A stretch of 27,116 nucleotides of DNA from Chara braunii (taxonomy: Eukaryota > Streptophyta > Charophyceae > Charales > Characeae), in NCBI GenBank assembly GCA_003427395.1, contig BFEA01000116.1, forward strand, positions 1,592,395 through 1,619,510, read 5' to 3'. The notes beneath the pieces are model-generated. The model made no database searches and was not told the origin of the DNA. It saw only the letters and a list, made by a program, of their open reading frames with translations. The translations under genes and the position numbers were made by a program. Every line of letters starts with the position of its first letter. The stretch's first letter is position 1. This document shows positions 8,371 to 18,344 of this stretch, in pieces.

Positions 8371-8967
8371 TTTGCAAGTGACCGGAAGTACGAGTAGTGG
8401 TCTAAAGTGTACTGCGCGAGGCGCGCCTAGGTCTGTTTGGTTACGTAGGCAAGTTGCTTGATTAGAGTGGAGCGGGTGTGGGCGCGCGGGATTAAGACGA
8501 GCGTGTGATTTTTTTACTTTGGATTATGCAATTGGCATAGTTGGCCGGCCTGGCTCTGGCTACTTGGAGTTAGAGGTGCCCGTGGTAGGGATAGGTGACC
8601 GTTGATAGTCTAACGTGCGAAGTAGGGTGCGGGGCGGCCACGGCGCAAAGAGGGCAAGCCGGCGTAGGAGCTTAGCAGTAGCGTGGCTAATGGGAGGTAG
8701 GAATGAGGCTTGGGGGCTGCTCCGCACCTGTTCATATGGAATACCGCGTTAACCAATACCAGGTTTGGGCTTAGCCTTATAGGTTATTGTGCCGGACTGT
8801 TACAGCGGAGATACGGGGATCGAGGCCAGTGGGCAGCAAAGCGGAGCAGCGGAGCAGCATGAAGGGTTGAGGGTCCCGTGGGACTATCCCCCTTGGTTTT
8901 GCTGTGGGGGAGTCCGGTGGCGGGCCCGTGAGGTAGGACCAAGTACCACCGGTCCTCCTCCCCCACC

Positions 8968-9062
8968 CGGTTTTCTCTTTTTTTTATTATCATTANTTTC
9001 TTTTACCCCNAAGGTCTTAGAAAGTTTTCATTTTTTATTTTTCCTATTTTTTATTTTTCTGA
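8968..9062 (+). repeat. T-rich low-complexity tract
   Basis: Runs of T broken by A and C, with two unresolved bases (8996, 9010), precede the hairpin and U6 fragment downstream. Confidence 0.7.
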
Positions 9063-9112
9063 GGCAAGGCCGGTGCCGGTACCGAGGCTTGCAGTGAAGC
9101 CCTCAGCCTAGT

Positions 9113-9131
9113 TTCGTGGGTACACCACGAA
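9113..9131 (+). repeat. Perfect 7-bp hairpin upstream of the U6 fragment
   Basis: TTCGTGG (9113-9119) pairs with CCACGAA (9125-9131). It ends 27 bases before the U6-like start. Confidence 0.7.
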
Positions 9132-9158
9132 CTGCCGGGGTTCCACTGGGGTGCTGTA

Positions 9159-9214
9159 GTCCTTCGGGACATCTGTTAAAATTGGAACGATACAGAAAAG
9201 ATTAGCATGGCCCC
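9159..9214 (+). pseudogene. Truncated U6 snRNA copy inside the retrotransposon
   Basis: The sequence begins with the U6 5' stem-loop (GTCC-TTCG-GGAC), continues through the U6 5' half (AATTGGAACGATACAG) and ends after ATTAGCATGGCCCC. U6 is the catalytic RNA of the spliceosome. About 56 of the usual 100-odd bases are present and the match then stops abruptly, so the internal stem-loop and 3' end are missing. The ACAGAGA box reads ACAGAAA, a change in a nearly invariant catalytic motif. No plant-type upstream sequence element or TATA box is visible at the expected distance. It is therefore a pseudogene or captured fragment, probably joined by template switching during reverse transcription. Confidence 0.85.
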
Positions 9215-9910
9215 GACGAGTATAAAGCGGGGGGCCAGCCCGACGCTGCTGTTCCTATTGCGGCGTGTGGGAGCTGCCGCTGCTGCGTTCTTCCCCCGGC
9301 CAGCTAGTTGCTAGAGCGCTGCAGTGGGAGGCCGGTAGAAGGAAGACAATGGCGGATCGGAGGAAGGGAGTAAGGAGGTGGAGAGTGTGAACNAAGGAAG
9401 GAGGAGGACTAGAAAGAAGAAGAGCGGTAGGGAAGGAGAGTGTGAAGTACTTACCTGGCGGAGCATGGCAGTGAAGTGAGGGAGCAGAGTGTCGGGCGCC
9501 GAGGCAGCCGAGCAAGGCAGCAAAAAGAAAGGTGCACGAACCTGGTTGGGATCAGGCCCAGGTACGTGAAGGTGGAAGAGGGGAGGCCCTTGGAGTTGGT
9601 GAAGGGGGAATGGAGATGAAACGAAAGGGGTAGGAAGGTGATGGGGAAAAGGAGTCGGAGTGCTTACCTNGGTGGAGGAGAAGACAACACGAAGAGGGCA
9701 GGAAGAACCGGCNGCACCTGGATGGGATCTGGNGCTGGGTACAGGCGGGGGAGGAACAGCGCCGTGACGGGGTAGTTTTGGCGGACGGGAATCACGCAGC
9801 TAGCTTTAATCTTGGCGGAATCAGGCAAGTGAAGGTGCTCAACCAGGGGTTTTTGGCAGGGCGAGTTCGTTGGCAGTGATAGAATTGAGGATTAATTAGT
9901 AGAATGTGAG
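9215..9910 (+). other. Purine-rich non-coding stretch with an imperfect ~180-bp duplication
   Basis: Between about 9340 and 9770 the plus strand is mostly A and G. A segment with TACTTACCTGG ... GGGATCAGG (about 9450-9575) recurs diverged at about 9660-9755 (TGCTTACCTNGG ... GGGATCTGG). No coding frame is supported. Confidence 0.4.
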
Positions 9911-10917
9911 CTGTTAGAAAAAACAGGTGCGGGGGGCTATGGCGGACGGGAGAAGATGAGGGAATGAAAGCGACATAAGTCGGCCGTTTCTTGGCCGATT
10001 TTGGTGATTTAAGTTGCTATCTGGGCGTTTGGAGGCATGGCGAATCTGATGGCAGCATCAGANTTCGTGTTTGAGCATGGGGCTGGCCAGGTTCNGTAGT
10101 GAGGACTGCACGTTGCAAAACGAAATGTATCTATTTGCTTCCTAGCACAAGGTTCACTTTGATTCCGCTCATCGTATAGATGGGTGTAGATTCTTTATCT
10201 TTCAGCATGCATGACTGGAAAGCAATACATCTTTCCATGTTCTAGCGGAGGATTCACCACCAAGACCGCAGATTGAAGTCGTTGGGTGTATCCTCGTTGG
10301 GTCGCTCAAGTCACGCCCGACNATAACCATCACCATCCCGCCCGTTGTGGCTCTTCATCACCTCGAGCGTGGAAACGCCGCTCTTCCCACTTGGCCGTAT
10401 TGTCCGCNCTCTCAGCAAGCAGGGGGTCTTCTCTTGTAAACGTGGCGATCCAGTTCTTCACAGTAGCAGCGGTCACTACCCCCCATCGTTTTTTACCACG
10501 CTACCGGCTTCACGAGACACTTCAGCCATAGCAGGTGCCCTCTTGCGCCTTCAGCNTTTGTATACCCACATAGATGTGGGTTAGAGTGCAGGAACCTGGC
10601 CGGGCTATCGACCANGTGCTTTGGGTAGTGGAATAGGAGAGGTGGGGTGTGTTCGTTATCCCTCTTCCTCCTTGTCTCATGCATGGACACGGCATGGAGA
10701 TGTGTCCGCATGTGTGAACCCATTCATACACATTCATGTGGTTCGTTTCCTTGTTTTTTATGTCCGTCTTGTTCCACAGTTTTTTTTCCCCGTTCCTCCG
10801 GAACTGTTAGGTAGTGTACTTTTCTCAGTCTAGCTGGCTTAATTTTCCAAATTTCTTCCATTGGGATCTTGAAAGTCTTCCATCTCTCCTATTTCCCGTT
10901 TATAGCTTGATCATTTT

Positions 10918-10918
<1 letters not shown>
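9911..10918 (+). other. Non-coding interior of the retrotransposon, part 2
   Basis: No recognisable gene. It contains a perfect hairpin at 10564-10581 (ACCCACAT/ATGTGGGT with a two-base turn) and several unresolved bases. Confidence 0.5.
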
Positions 10919-10964
<46 letters not shown>

Positions 10965-10996
10965 GGGAGAGAGAGAGAGAGAGAGGGAGAGAGAGG
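10919..10996 (+). repeat. GA-dinucleotide microsatellite
   Basis: About 78 bases of GA repeat with a few GGGA interruptions near its 3' end. Confidence 0.95.
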
Positions 10997-11460
10997 TGAG
11001 GAAGGGCTGAGAGGGACGGTGATTGGGAAAGATGGGGTGAGAGTGAAGCTGAGAGGAGGGCGAGGTAGAAGGGCAGGCGGGAAAGGAAGTCCACGTGAGG
11101 AAAAGGTGAGTGTGTTCAAACCAGCTCACTGGGCTATAACATCTTGCGGTAGCAGCCTGAAGTCTATTTGGTGGCATGGCTGTTTGAATTGCTACCGTTG
11201 GGGTCCGTTGTTGCCTAGTCAGCTGGGTTACCTGCGCCAGAAGAATGATAGGGGCCACCCCCCCATGGAGGACATGACTTATGCTCCAGGCAGACTAGTG
11301 TTTCCTCGAGCACTTGCTGCGTATAAACTCTAACTGTTACTGATCTTGGGCCACTGATGGGCTGTGTCTCCACCTGCACCTTCCGCTACTAGTTACTAAG
11401 AGTCAGACCGTTGTGATCAGCACAATTGGTCTGGGAAACATTGATTGCTATAGGTAGATT
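10997..11460 (+). other. Non-coding interior, part 3, with an 11-bp hairpin
   Basis: No gene recognised. At 11404-11433 CAGACC/GGTCTG and TTGTG/CACAA stack into an 11-bp hairpin with a small internal loop (1 + 2 bases) and a five-base apical loop. Confidence 0.5.
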
Positions 11461-13330
11461 TGTCTTGTTGTGGTATTAAGCCGCCGTGATGGAGCCGCTG
11501 CCGAGTATTGTAGCCTCTATGTGTTATAACTGTCTCCTTACCAAACAGCGGCTTGCATACTCACGGTGAACGACAGTGTGCCGGGCACACTTTGCTGAGC
11601 AGCCTGCTACGCCTTGCTGACCGCTGCTGCTGCCTTGTATAGCTGTTGTGTGATGATACGGTACCTCAGCCTGCTGCTGTTCCTTGGAGTGCTGCATCTA
11701 CTGGGTCTCGTCAGGTCGCCGAGACGTTTTGCTCCTTGTTGTGCATAGCACCTTGCGGCCGTGATAAGATGTGTTACCAAGCCCGTGCTGTACCCCACGG
11801 TTGTGCGTGGCTGGGGTACTTGAGCTACGCACAAGCGTTGTGAGTACAGTACTTCGACCAAAACTTCTACGGGGTTGTGTCGGAATTTCGGATAAAGCGC
11901 GAGGGGTGGGCTTTATTCGGGCACAGGCTTTCTGGGCGGCGTAATGGCATCTTGCAAGGGAGGTAGAGTGGGGTTTCTTTTCTTGTATTATTGGACATCG
12001 CTGGGGGCATATTGGGGATGAACTGGNCACCACAGCTGTAACGCAGCAGCGGCAGTGGGAAAGCCATTGCAGCTGTATATGCGGCTATCTCATGGTTGAC
12101 AGTGGCATGTACTTCAGGATCACTGTTGTTTATCTGTGGGTGAGGCCAAAAGTGCGAACTGCGATGGCCGGCTGAAGGAAGTTGGAAGAGGGTTGGTCGC
12201 GGTTTGGCAATTCTCAGTGTGGCTGCAAAAACTGAGGTAATAGTTGTGGCCAGTANTAAGGCAGACCGGGGCTTGCACAACGAGAACGGTTGTTATTGCA
12301 GGNTCGTTGCTGTGGGCCCGAAGGGTATCTGGCAGGAGCTGGCCACTAGTGCGGTGGTTGGGTCACTACGGAGCTCTCTTAGCAAGCCACTACTATAGAC
12401 GATGTTCTGATGGGCGTTTAGTGAGCCTCTGCGGTATCAGCTTGATGCCCATATTCCGGCGTAGCTGCAGTTCCTGGTTGTGCGATGCCGCCGTATAGAG
12501 CGTTGATGATGTTTGTGCATGGTGGCACTAATCATTACTGTCGCATGGCCGGTGGGCTATTGCAGCTATAATGTTGACGGGTGTGCCTCGGATCGCGGAC
12601 CAGGCGGATGACGGAAGTACTGTCGACCCTGGTGGTTGGGCATAACCGCTGTGTAATGCTGGGTAACACTGTGTANTGCTGCAGCTTGCTGCTACGGTGC
12701 CACCTTGTTGTGCACCCNGTACTGTGTTGTACTCCCGTGGATGATTTTCGTTGTGCGCCATGCTGTACACTAGCTGCACGCAGCGGTGCACTCAGAGGAA
12801 TGAGCGAGCGCTATACCGAGGGCTAGTGCGGTGACTTGGAGGAGCCGCGGGGCGCTGCGAAGTGACAAGACTGCACAGTTAACAAACGTNCTGTGCCTAC
12901 CATATGCCGCTGCTGCGAGTGGCTATATCAGTACTGTTTTTCAAAGAGGCTGCAGTTGCGGACTGTGGATTGGTGGAGCTCTTATTGGGCTGTTGTGGGA
13001 CTGCTGCGGCAGTGTACCATAGNTGTCCTTCTTTACAGCAGGGCTGCGGCAGGCTGGGCTGGGTTGTGTAGCATGCTCGAACCTTGTTGTAGGACTGCCG
13101 TATGCGGACATTACAGNGTTGTCTACAGACNGTAGTACAGAGGACTGCTGCAGCCGTTGCTGGTTGCTGTTGCTGCCGGTTACTGGTTATTGCATATTGT
13201 TGCATACCGTTGCGAGTTGTGCACCGGCCACCGCTACAAACTGCTGAGAGTTGCTGCAGCGCGCGGACTGCCGTTGTTAGTTACTACATACTATTACTTG
13301 CCACTATTGAACTATCCCAGACTGTGAAGG
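11461..13330 (+). repeat. TGC/TTG-rich low-complexity region of the retrotransposon
   Basis: For nearly 1.9 kb the plus strand is dominated by TGCTGC, TTGTTG, GCAGC and similar steps with no strict period. It looks like a decayed trinucleotide expansion. Translations are Ala/Cys/Gln-rich and interrupted by stops. A hairpin, GTACCCC/GGGGTAC, lies at 11790-11819. Many unresolved bases suggest the region was hard to assemble. No gene is supported. Confidence 0.55.
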
Positions 13331-13752
13331 GGGTTATCGCTGCGACTCGAGGCTTTGTCAGAATGCCGGTTGCCGGCAGTTTGACCAGCAGCTGTGNGAT
13401 TTGGCCATCATTGCGGGGCCCTCAGGCGCGTCCAGACTTCAAGGCCCTCTCATTGTGAGTTGAGTTGGCCCTCCCCTGTATCTCGAGAGACTGAATATTT
13501 CTACTTCTATCTTTCTCAGTCTAAGTCTAGTCTATTGGTTACGAGAGGAAGGCGGCAGGCGGGATTGCAACCCGTAGGATCGCATCAAGACTCTGTGGGG
13601 AGTCAGCCCACCGATTGCGGGAGCTCTGCCGGAACCTAGGCGAGGTTCTGGAGGCAGGGAACCACCAGGTAACTTCTTTTTATCTGTATACCCCCACTAC
13701 ACCCATACTTGCATATCCCCTTATGGTTTGATTGATGTATGCATGCATGTCC
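13331..13752 (+). other. 3' end of the retrotransposon interior; LTR start unresolved
   Basis: The LTR must start at or before 13753. A TGT at 13748 would pair with the terminal ACA. The best purine tract is further left (13543-13564, with three C interruptions) and does not abut that TGT. The polypurine tract and exact LTR start are therefore left open. Confidence 0.5.
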
Positions 13753-16700
13753 CTATGGTTTCTGTTTTCTATTCAGGACGTAACCAGACCAAGTAAAAGA
13801 ACGCATGTATAAAGTTAAGTTTCAACTTCTTTGATTGTTTGAAAGCAGATTGTGGGATTGCATCTGGGGGAAGGGTGGGAGAAAGACAGTATTGCAAGTT
13901 TGACTGGGTCNACCAAAGGTTGGGCNAGTTCCATAAGTTAGGGAAGGCCCAGTGCTGTGTTTTATTTTGTATTGCCTGGAGAACCAGACAAATCCATAAG
14001 TTTGGGTGGTCTGGTTGCTCTGACTTGTGAGGGCTGAATGTGATTGCTTCTTCAGACGCCAGTCAAATCCATAAGTTTGGGTAGTCTGGCGACCTTGTTT
14101 ATTTGGGGTTTTTGACAGTTTCTTTGGTTTCTGAGCGAGGAGGTGATCATGTCCCATAAGTTTGGGTGGCTCTACCTCTTCCTGCTTTGGTCTAAGAGAA
14201 ATAAACCAGGATGAGGACCAAGACATGTTCCATAAGTTTGGGTGGTCTTGGTCCAACGCCTCGCACATGCTGGAACCGGAAGGCTATAACTTTGATATAC
14301 TTTACTATTATACTATCTATGAACAGGCTAGTCAGGCAGGGTTCCATAAGCTTGGGTGGCCTGACTATAGCTTATCACCAACTNAAGAGAATACTTAACC
14401 AAGAGTTAACTTGTGGTACGAAGGGGCAGGCTGAGTCTTGAGNTGAAGATGATCGGCTCAGTTATATGCTACCTCAAAAGACCAAGTGCAGACAATTATA
14501 TAAATTTTGGATACTTAAACCGTTCAGGGTGACTAGGATGGCCTAGTCATATGCCCAACGAAGAGAAAAGTTGTTGTGTCATGTGTTTGTGTATACTTCA
14601 TGGCTCGGCTAGACATGTTCCATAAGTTTGGGTGGTCTAGCCTTATGCCCTATGTAAGCTGGGTATAAGGGATAAATCATCGAGAGACTATGAACTATTG
14701 TTTGCTAAGGTAACTTGGGGATGGTGAGAGAGTGCATGTNTGTGGTTTGGTCTGCATGTGACTGAGTGATGCCACTTCTTAGTCTGGGTTTGAGTTTGAT
14801 AGGTAGTTGCTGTAGTTGCTCGCCACGTGCTAGAGCCATAGGAGTTATAGTCAATTCCTGCATTTTCTGGACTCGTTTTTTTTTACTTAGATCAATTTCT
14901 GCATTTTCTAGGATCTTTTGATTCGTACTTGGTCTTGTATAAATCTTGGTAAGCCACTTCCTCTACGGGAAGCGCTGCCGAAATTTCTACAAAATCAAGG
15001 AGTTAGTCAAAACTTTGACTCTTTCAGGATCCGGTCTTGATGACTTCTTTGACTTAGTAAGAATCTGGGGAGCNTCCTTTTCTAAAGGAGGTGCTGCCCA
15101 AATTTTTACTAATTCAAGGAGTTAGCCAAAATTGGGCCCTGAAGGGTCAAAGTCATTGTCAGGTCCCAAACTTGGCCTTGTATAANTCTTGGACTAGCAC
15201 TTTCCCTACNGGAAGCGCTGTCGAAATTTCTACAAAGCTAAGAAGTTGGTTGAGATTTTGTCGTGACAGGACTGAGACTGTATGTCTAAGTTCAAGTGTA
15301 ACTTAGTATAGATCTGGGGGGGGCTTCCCCTCTGAAGGAAAATGCTACCCAAATTTTTGCTAGGTCAGGGAGTTAGACAAATTTTAACTTATGGGATCCA
15401 AAGGTTGACTTTTTGGACTAGTATATTTTTTTGCGATGGCACTTTTCCTACGGGAAGCGCTGCCGAAATTTTCCTAAATTAGAGGAGTTAGCTTGTATAT
15501 CAACNGGTGGCGACGTACGTAGGAGAAACTATGTCATAGGCTACCTTTGCTTGGGCGCTGGCTAGAGATACAGCTTAGACCTAGTTAAGTGTGCTGACTN
15601 GGGTAAGATCGTGATATGGAGGTTATCCTCCATGAGCTCATAGACTTAGCTTGAGATTGGCNTGTCTTGTGTTACAGGTCTCCTTGATCGATTGATTCAG
15701 GACTTGGGGCTAGATTCAGCTTTGATCCTGCAAGGATCACCTTCTGTTATCACAGATAACAGGTCGGTTGCCGACTCGTCGNTTTACNACTCAACCTCNA
15801 NCCACTCNCCTTACTCAACCTAAAGAGGCTTCAACCNTGGTGATNTTTTCTGTTTTGTTAAGGTTTCACCCGGACTTTTATTGAATGGCCATTTAACAAA
15901 GGTANTGAGTATTTACCTAAGGTTGGTTGGCTGGAGGTTGGGGCTTGCATGGCTGAGGCGAAGGGTATGAGCATGGAGATTGGTTGGAGTTGACTTTGTG
16001 TAGTGTATGGGCTTCTGNTTGACTCTTTGATGTGATTGCAGGTATGTTATGTGACTTGGATTATTGGATTGGACTGCCCTGCGATTCTATATATGTGCAT
16101 GAGNAGACCCACTGTGATTGTGAGATGTGATCGTCACACGTTTATTCCCATATGTGTATATATGTGTGTATAAGTGTATGTATGCGTACCCATGTAGGGT
16201 ACTTGTGTGGCCCGAAGGGTCCGCGTGCTAAGGACCTAATCCAGGGTTGACATGAATAGAAGGGAGGGGATGACCCCTCTAATTATATATACGCTTCTGA
16301 AGAAATTGTGGTCGGACGTTAGCCCTGAGCCTAGAATACGATGGTCCTCGCCCAGGACGACCCAGGTCCTAGGGTTAGCTCTGAAAGGGTTCACTTCCGA
16401 TAAAAGTCGAAGGTACTTTCCTTGTTGGGATTTATTTTGGTGGAATCGGGCGGAAAGGTCAGCGTGTCGCAGGTGATGCGCCAGACAACTCACCATCGCT
16501 CCAAATCCCTTCCTGCCCTAGGGACCGTCTTACCCCGCACACTTTGGGACACCTCATGGTGCAGAAGGCGGTAAAGCCCTCAGGCCGGTTTTGCACCGCT
16601 AAAGGGTTACCTCCCCGTAGCGCGCACTTCAGCCGACGCCTGAGCGTCGGAAATGACCCCATGGCTCAGAATAGGCCATTTGGGTATGGGCACCACATAA

Positions 16701-17383
16701 TGCGTCGTCATCACAGTTACTCACGTAGCGCTGCATAGTGAAGTGGTATGCATGGATCCTACGTTCGAGCGATCTTATACTAAACCTCGCGTAGGGCAGT
16801 TACCGACTTCCACTGCGTAAAGTTATGGGTTGGGTACAAAGGGACTAGGAGTGTGTGTCGTGTTGTACGTCCTGTGTGTCGCTCAGTACTTGTGTGCGTG
16901 TGTGCGTGTGCTTTACTTTTGTGTACCTTATAGTGGTGTGTGCGTGGCGCGTGGGATACGTCCTAGTCGACCGGCGACGGGCCGCGCTTGGGACCTCAGC
17001 CCCCCAAGAGGTCGGTTCGCGGTCGGGTCCGATAGAGGCGTAGTACGCGTACCCCTTATGCTTCAGCGAACGAGAAACGCCCTCGGCTGGTCCACCTCTA
17101 CGATTGCAGTTGATCAGCTTTCGTACTGTGGACTGGTAGCTCGGCGGGGATACGCCCACCGAAGGTAGGTGACAACTCTCGTAAGGTGGAGGTAGTCGTG
17201 CCTCGCGTAGGCCCTATCCTGTCGTAGGGGCTCGCGAGAGGTATGGCTGGCGCACCCGGCCGGAGCGGCTTACGGAAGCTCCATATATGTATCGCAAAGC
17301 GGACGTGTGTTTCGGCTCCTGCGTGACGCGGTCGGGAGGGCCCCGCGCTACCTATGAGTGGTGCCGGACCGATGCGCTCGACA
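13753..17383 (+). repeat. 3' long terminal repeat
   Basis: A copy of 1-3631 at constant offset 13752. It ends ...CGACA at 17383 and then departs from the 5' copy, which continues into the primer-binding site. It repeats all structures described for the 5' LTR (hairpin array 13921-14642, tandem units 14934-15507, hairpin trio 15723-15775). Resolved differences fall at 5' LTR coordinates 1162, 1217, 1253, 1269, 1571, 1623, 1634, 1648, 1652, 1674, 1746, 3580 and 3589. Confidence 0.95.
13921..14642 (+). repeat. Array of seven conserved-loop hairpins (3' LTR copy)
   Basis: Same array as 169-890, shifted by 13752, with identical arms and loops. Confidence 0.88.
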
Positions 17384-17639
17384 CCGGGCTGCTCGGGAAA
17401 ACAGGGTAATCCGGGTGGCCCAGCTGGTAACTTAGCTATATTGTGTAAAAAAAAAAAAAAAAAAAGTCCGGACTATCCCCTTTCCATTAACCGCCCCGCA
17501 TGCCCCCCCCCCAAAAAAAAAACAAAAAGAAAGTGACTATTGTGGATAGCAAACAGCCTTACAACCCCTGAAATATGTGAACAATTGAATCCCAATGTCC
17601 ACTCTATTGAACCCCCAAACTAGCCCTAAGAAGTTTAAA
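17384..17639. other. Flank with homopolymers; no gene seen
   Basis: It contains a 19-base A run (17447-17465) and a C10-A10 tract (17503-17522). The A run could be the tail of an old retroposed sequence, but no source is recognisable. Confidence 0.5.
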
Positions 17640-17993
17640 ATCGCATTATGGGCTACAGATTCAACAACGCTTGTTCATATGTCAGAAAGAAATCTGAATT
17701 TGGTCGTTTAAGCAAATTATGCTGCTCAAGCTACTGCTGAGAATGTAGCGTGTGCTGCTATTCCATTAGGAATTAAGTCAGTTGAAGTGAGAATCAAAGG
17801 TTTGAGTTATTGAAAGCCTTCGGCCTTACGTGGTTTACAATTAGGAGGTCGTATTATAACCAAGATTAACGATGTAACAGGTCTTATTACAACCAAGATT
17901 AACGATGTAACAGGTCTTATTATAACCAAGATTAACGATGTAACTCCAACGCCACATATTGGATGTTGTCCTCCTAAGAAATGCCCCGTATAG
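17640..17993 (+). pseudogene. rps11: Decayed mitochondrial-type ribosomal protein S11
   Basis: One frame reads through the S11 C-terminal half: an Ala/Gln-rich helix (YAAQATAENVACAA), PLGIKSVEVRIKGLSY, then ALRGLQLGG, the INDVTPTPH segment and a C-terminal CCPPKKCPV before TAG (17991-17993). S11 binds 16S-type rRNA in the small subunit platform. The LRGLQLGG wording matches plant mitochondrial S11 better than the plastid protein. It is broken by TAA (17709-17711) and by TGA (17811-17813, where Gly is expected). The normally conserved HNGCRPPKKRRV end is altered to HIGCCPPKKCPV. A 33-bp in-frame triplication lengthens it. The N-terminal half is not recognisable. It is probably a nuclear insertion of mitochondrial DNA or a decayed transferred gene. 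Confidence 0.82.
17848..17944 (+). repeat. 33-bp tandem repeat, three units, inside rps11
   Basis: Units at 17848-17880, 17881-17913 and 17914-17944 (last one 2 bp short). Each encodes 11 residues of the S11 strand that carries TKINDVT. The length is a multiple of three, so the frame survives. Confidence 0.95.
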
Positions 17994-18321
17994 TGTCATA
18001 TCATCGCTTCTGATGATTGGATTGGCAAAGGCACGAACGAAGAAAGTGCTGGCAAACCTCTGCCGCATTTGTTTTTACAAAATTGGTGACTTGGGTACAC
18101 AGAACCATTCCTACCTGAAGTAGACCTGATGATATCCCAGCGACGTGCATCATCTTAGTCTTCTTCTGGGCCCTGTGTTTGGAACTCTAGACTGAAACTT
18201 ACGAGATGTATGTCGAGTATGACGACTAACGGGGATCAGAATCTGTGTACCGCTCTGGCACATCGGCACAGCCTTCTCTTGTGCTACCTTTTACCTTTGT
18301 TAACTCTGCTGACTTGTTGGT
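17994..18321. other. No gene recognised
   Basis: AT-balanced sequence with no supported coding frame. Confidence 0.4.
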
Positions 18322-18344
18322 GGGGGGGGGGGGGGGGGGGGGGG
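18322..18344 (+). repeat. G23 homopolymer
   Basis: Twenty-three consecutive G residues. The length may be approximate because such runs are error-prone, and the tract is a potential G-quadruplex. Confidence 0.9.

Larger units (their letters stand above)
6122..8940 (+). other. Non-coding interior of the LTR retrotransposon, part 1
   Basis: Frames here are short, and none shows pol, protease or env features. Recognisable items are a GT-rich stretch around 6340-6380, two loop-conserved hairpins (7144-7224), a TA-rich tract (about 7930-7945), a 9-bp hairpin (8020-8047) and a mutually exclusive hairpin pair (8342-8370). In an autonomous element pol would be expected here, so this looks like a replacement or large loss of coding sequence. 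Confidence 0.6.
1..17383 (+). mobile_element. Giant non-autonomous LTR retrotransposon (5' end clipped by window)
   Basis: Bases 1-3631 recur at 13753-17383 without indels. Between them lie a tRNA-Asp primer-binding site directly after the first copy and a gag-like frame. This is the layout of an LTR retrotransposon read on the plus strand. Both LTR copies end in ...CGACA, and the interior is about 10.1 kb. I found no aspartic protease, reverse transcriptase, RNase H or integrase motif in any frame, so mobilisation would need proteins from another element (LARD or TR-GAG type organisation). The tRNA-Asp primer is commonly seen in Ty3/gypsy lineages of plants, so that superfamily is likely but not proven. 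The target-site duplication cannot be checked because the 5' flank is outside the window. Confidence 0.9.

Noticed and set aside
13543-13564. Purine-rich tract as a polypurine primer for plus-strand synthesis.
   Set aside because: It has three C interruptions and ends about 180 bases before the best candidate LTR start; not enough to call.
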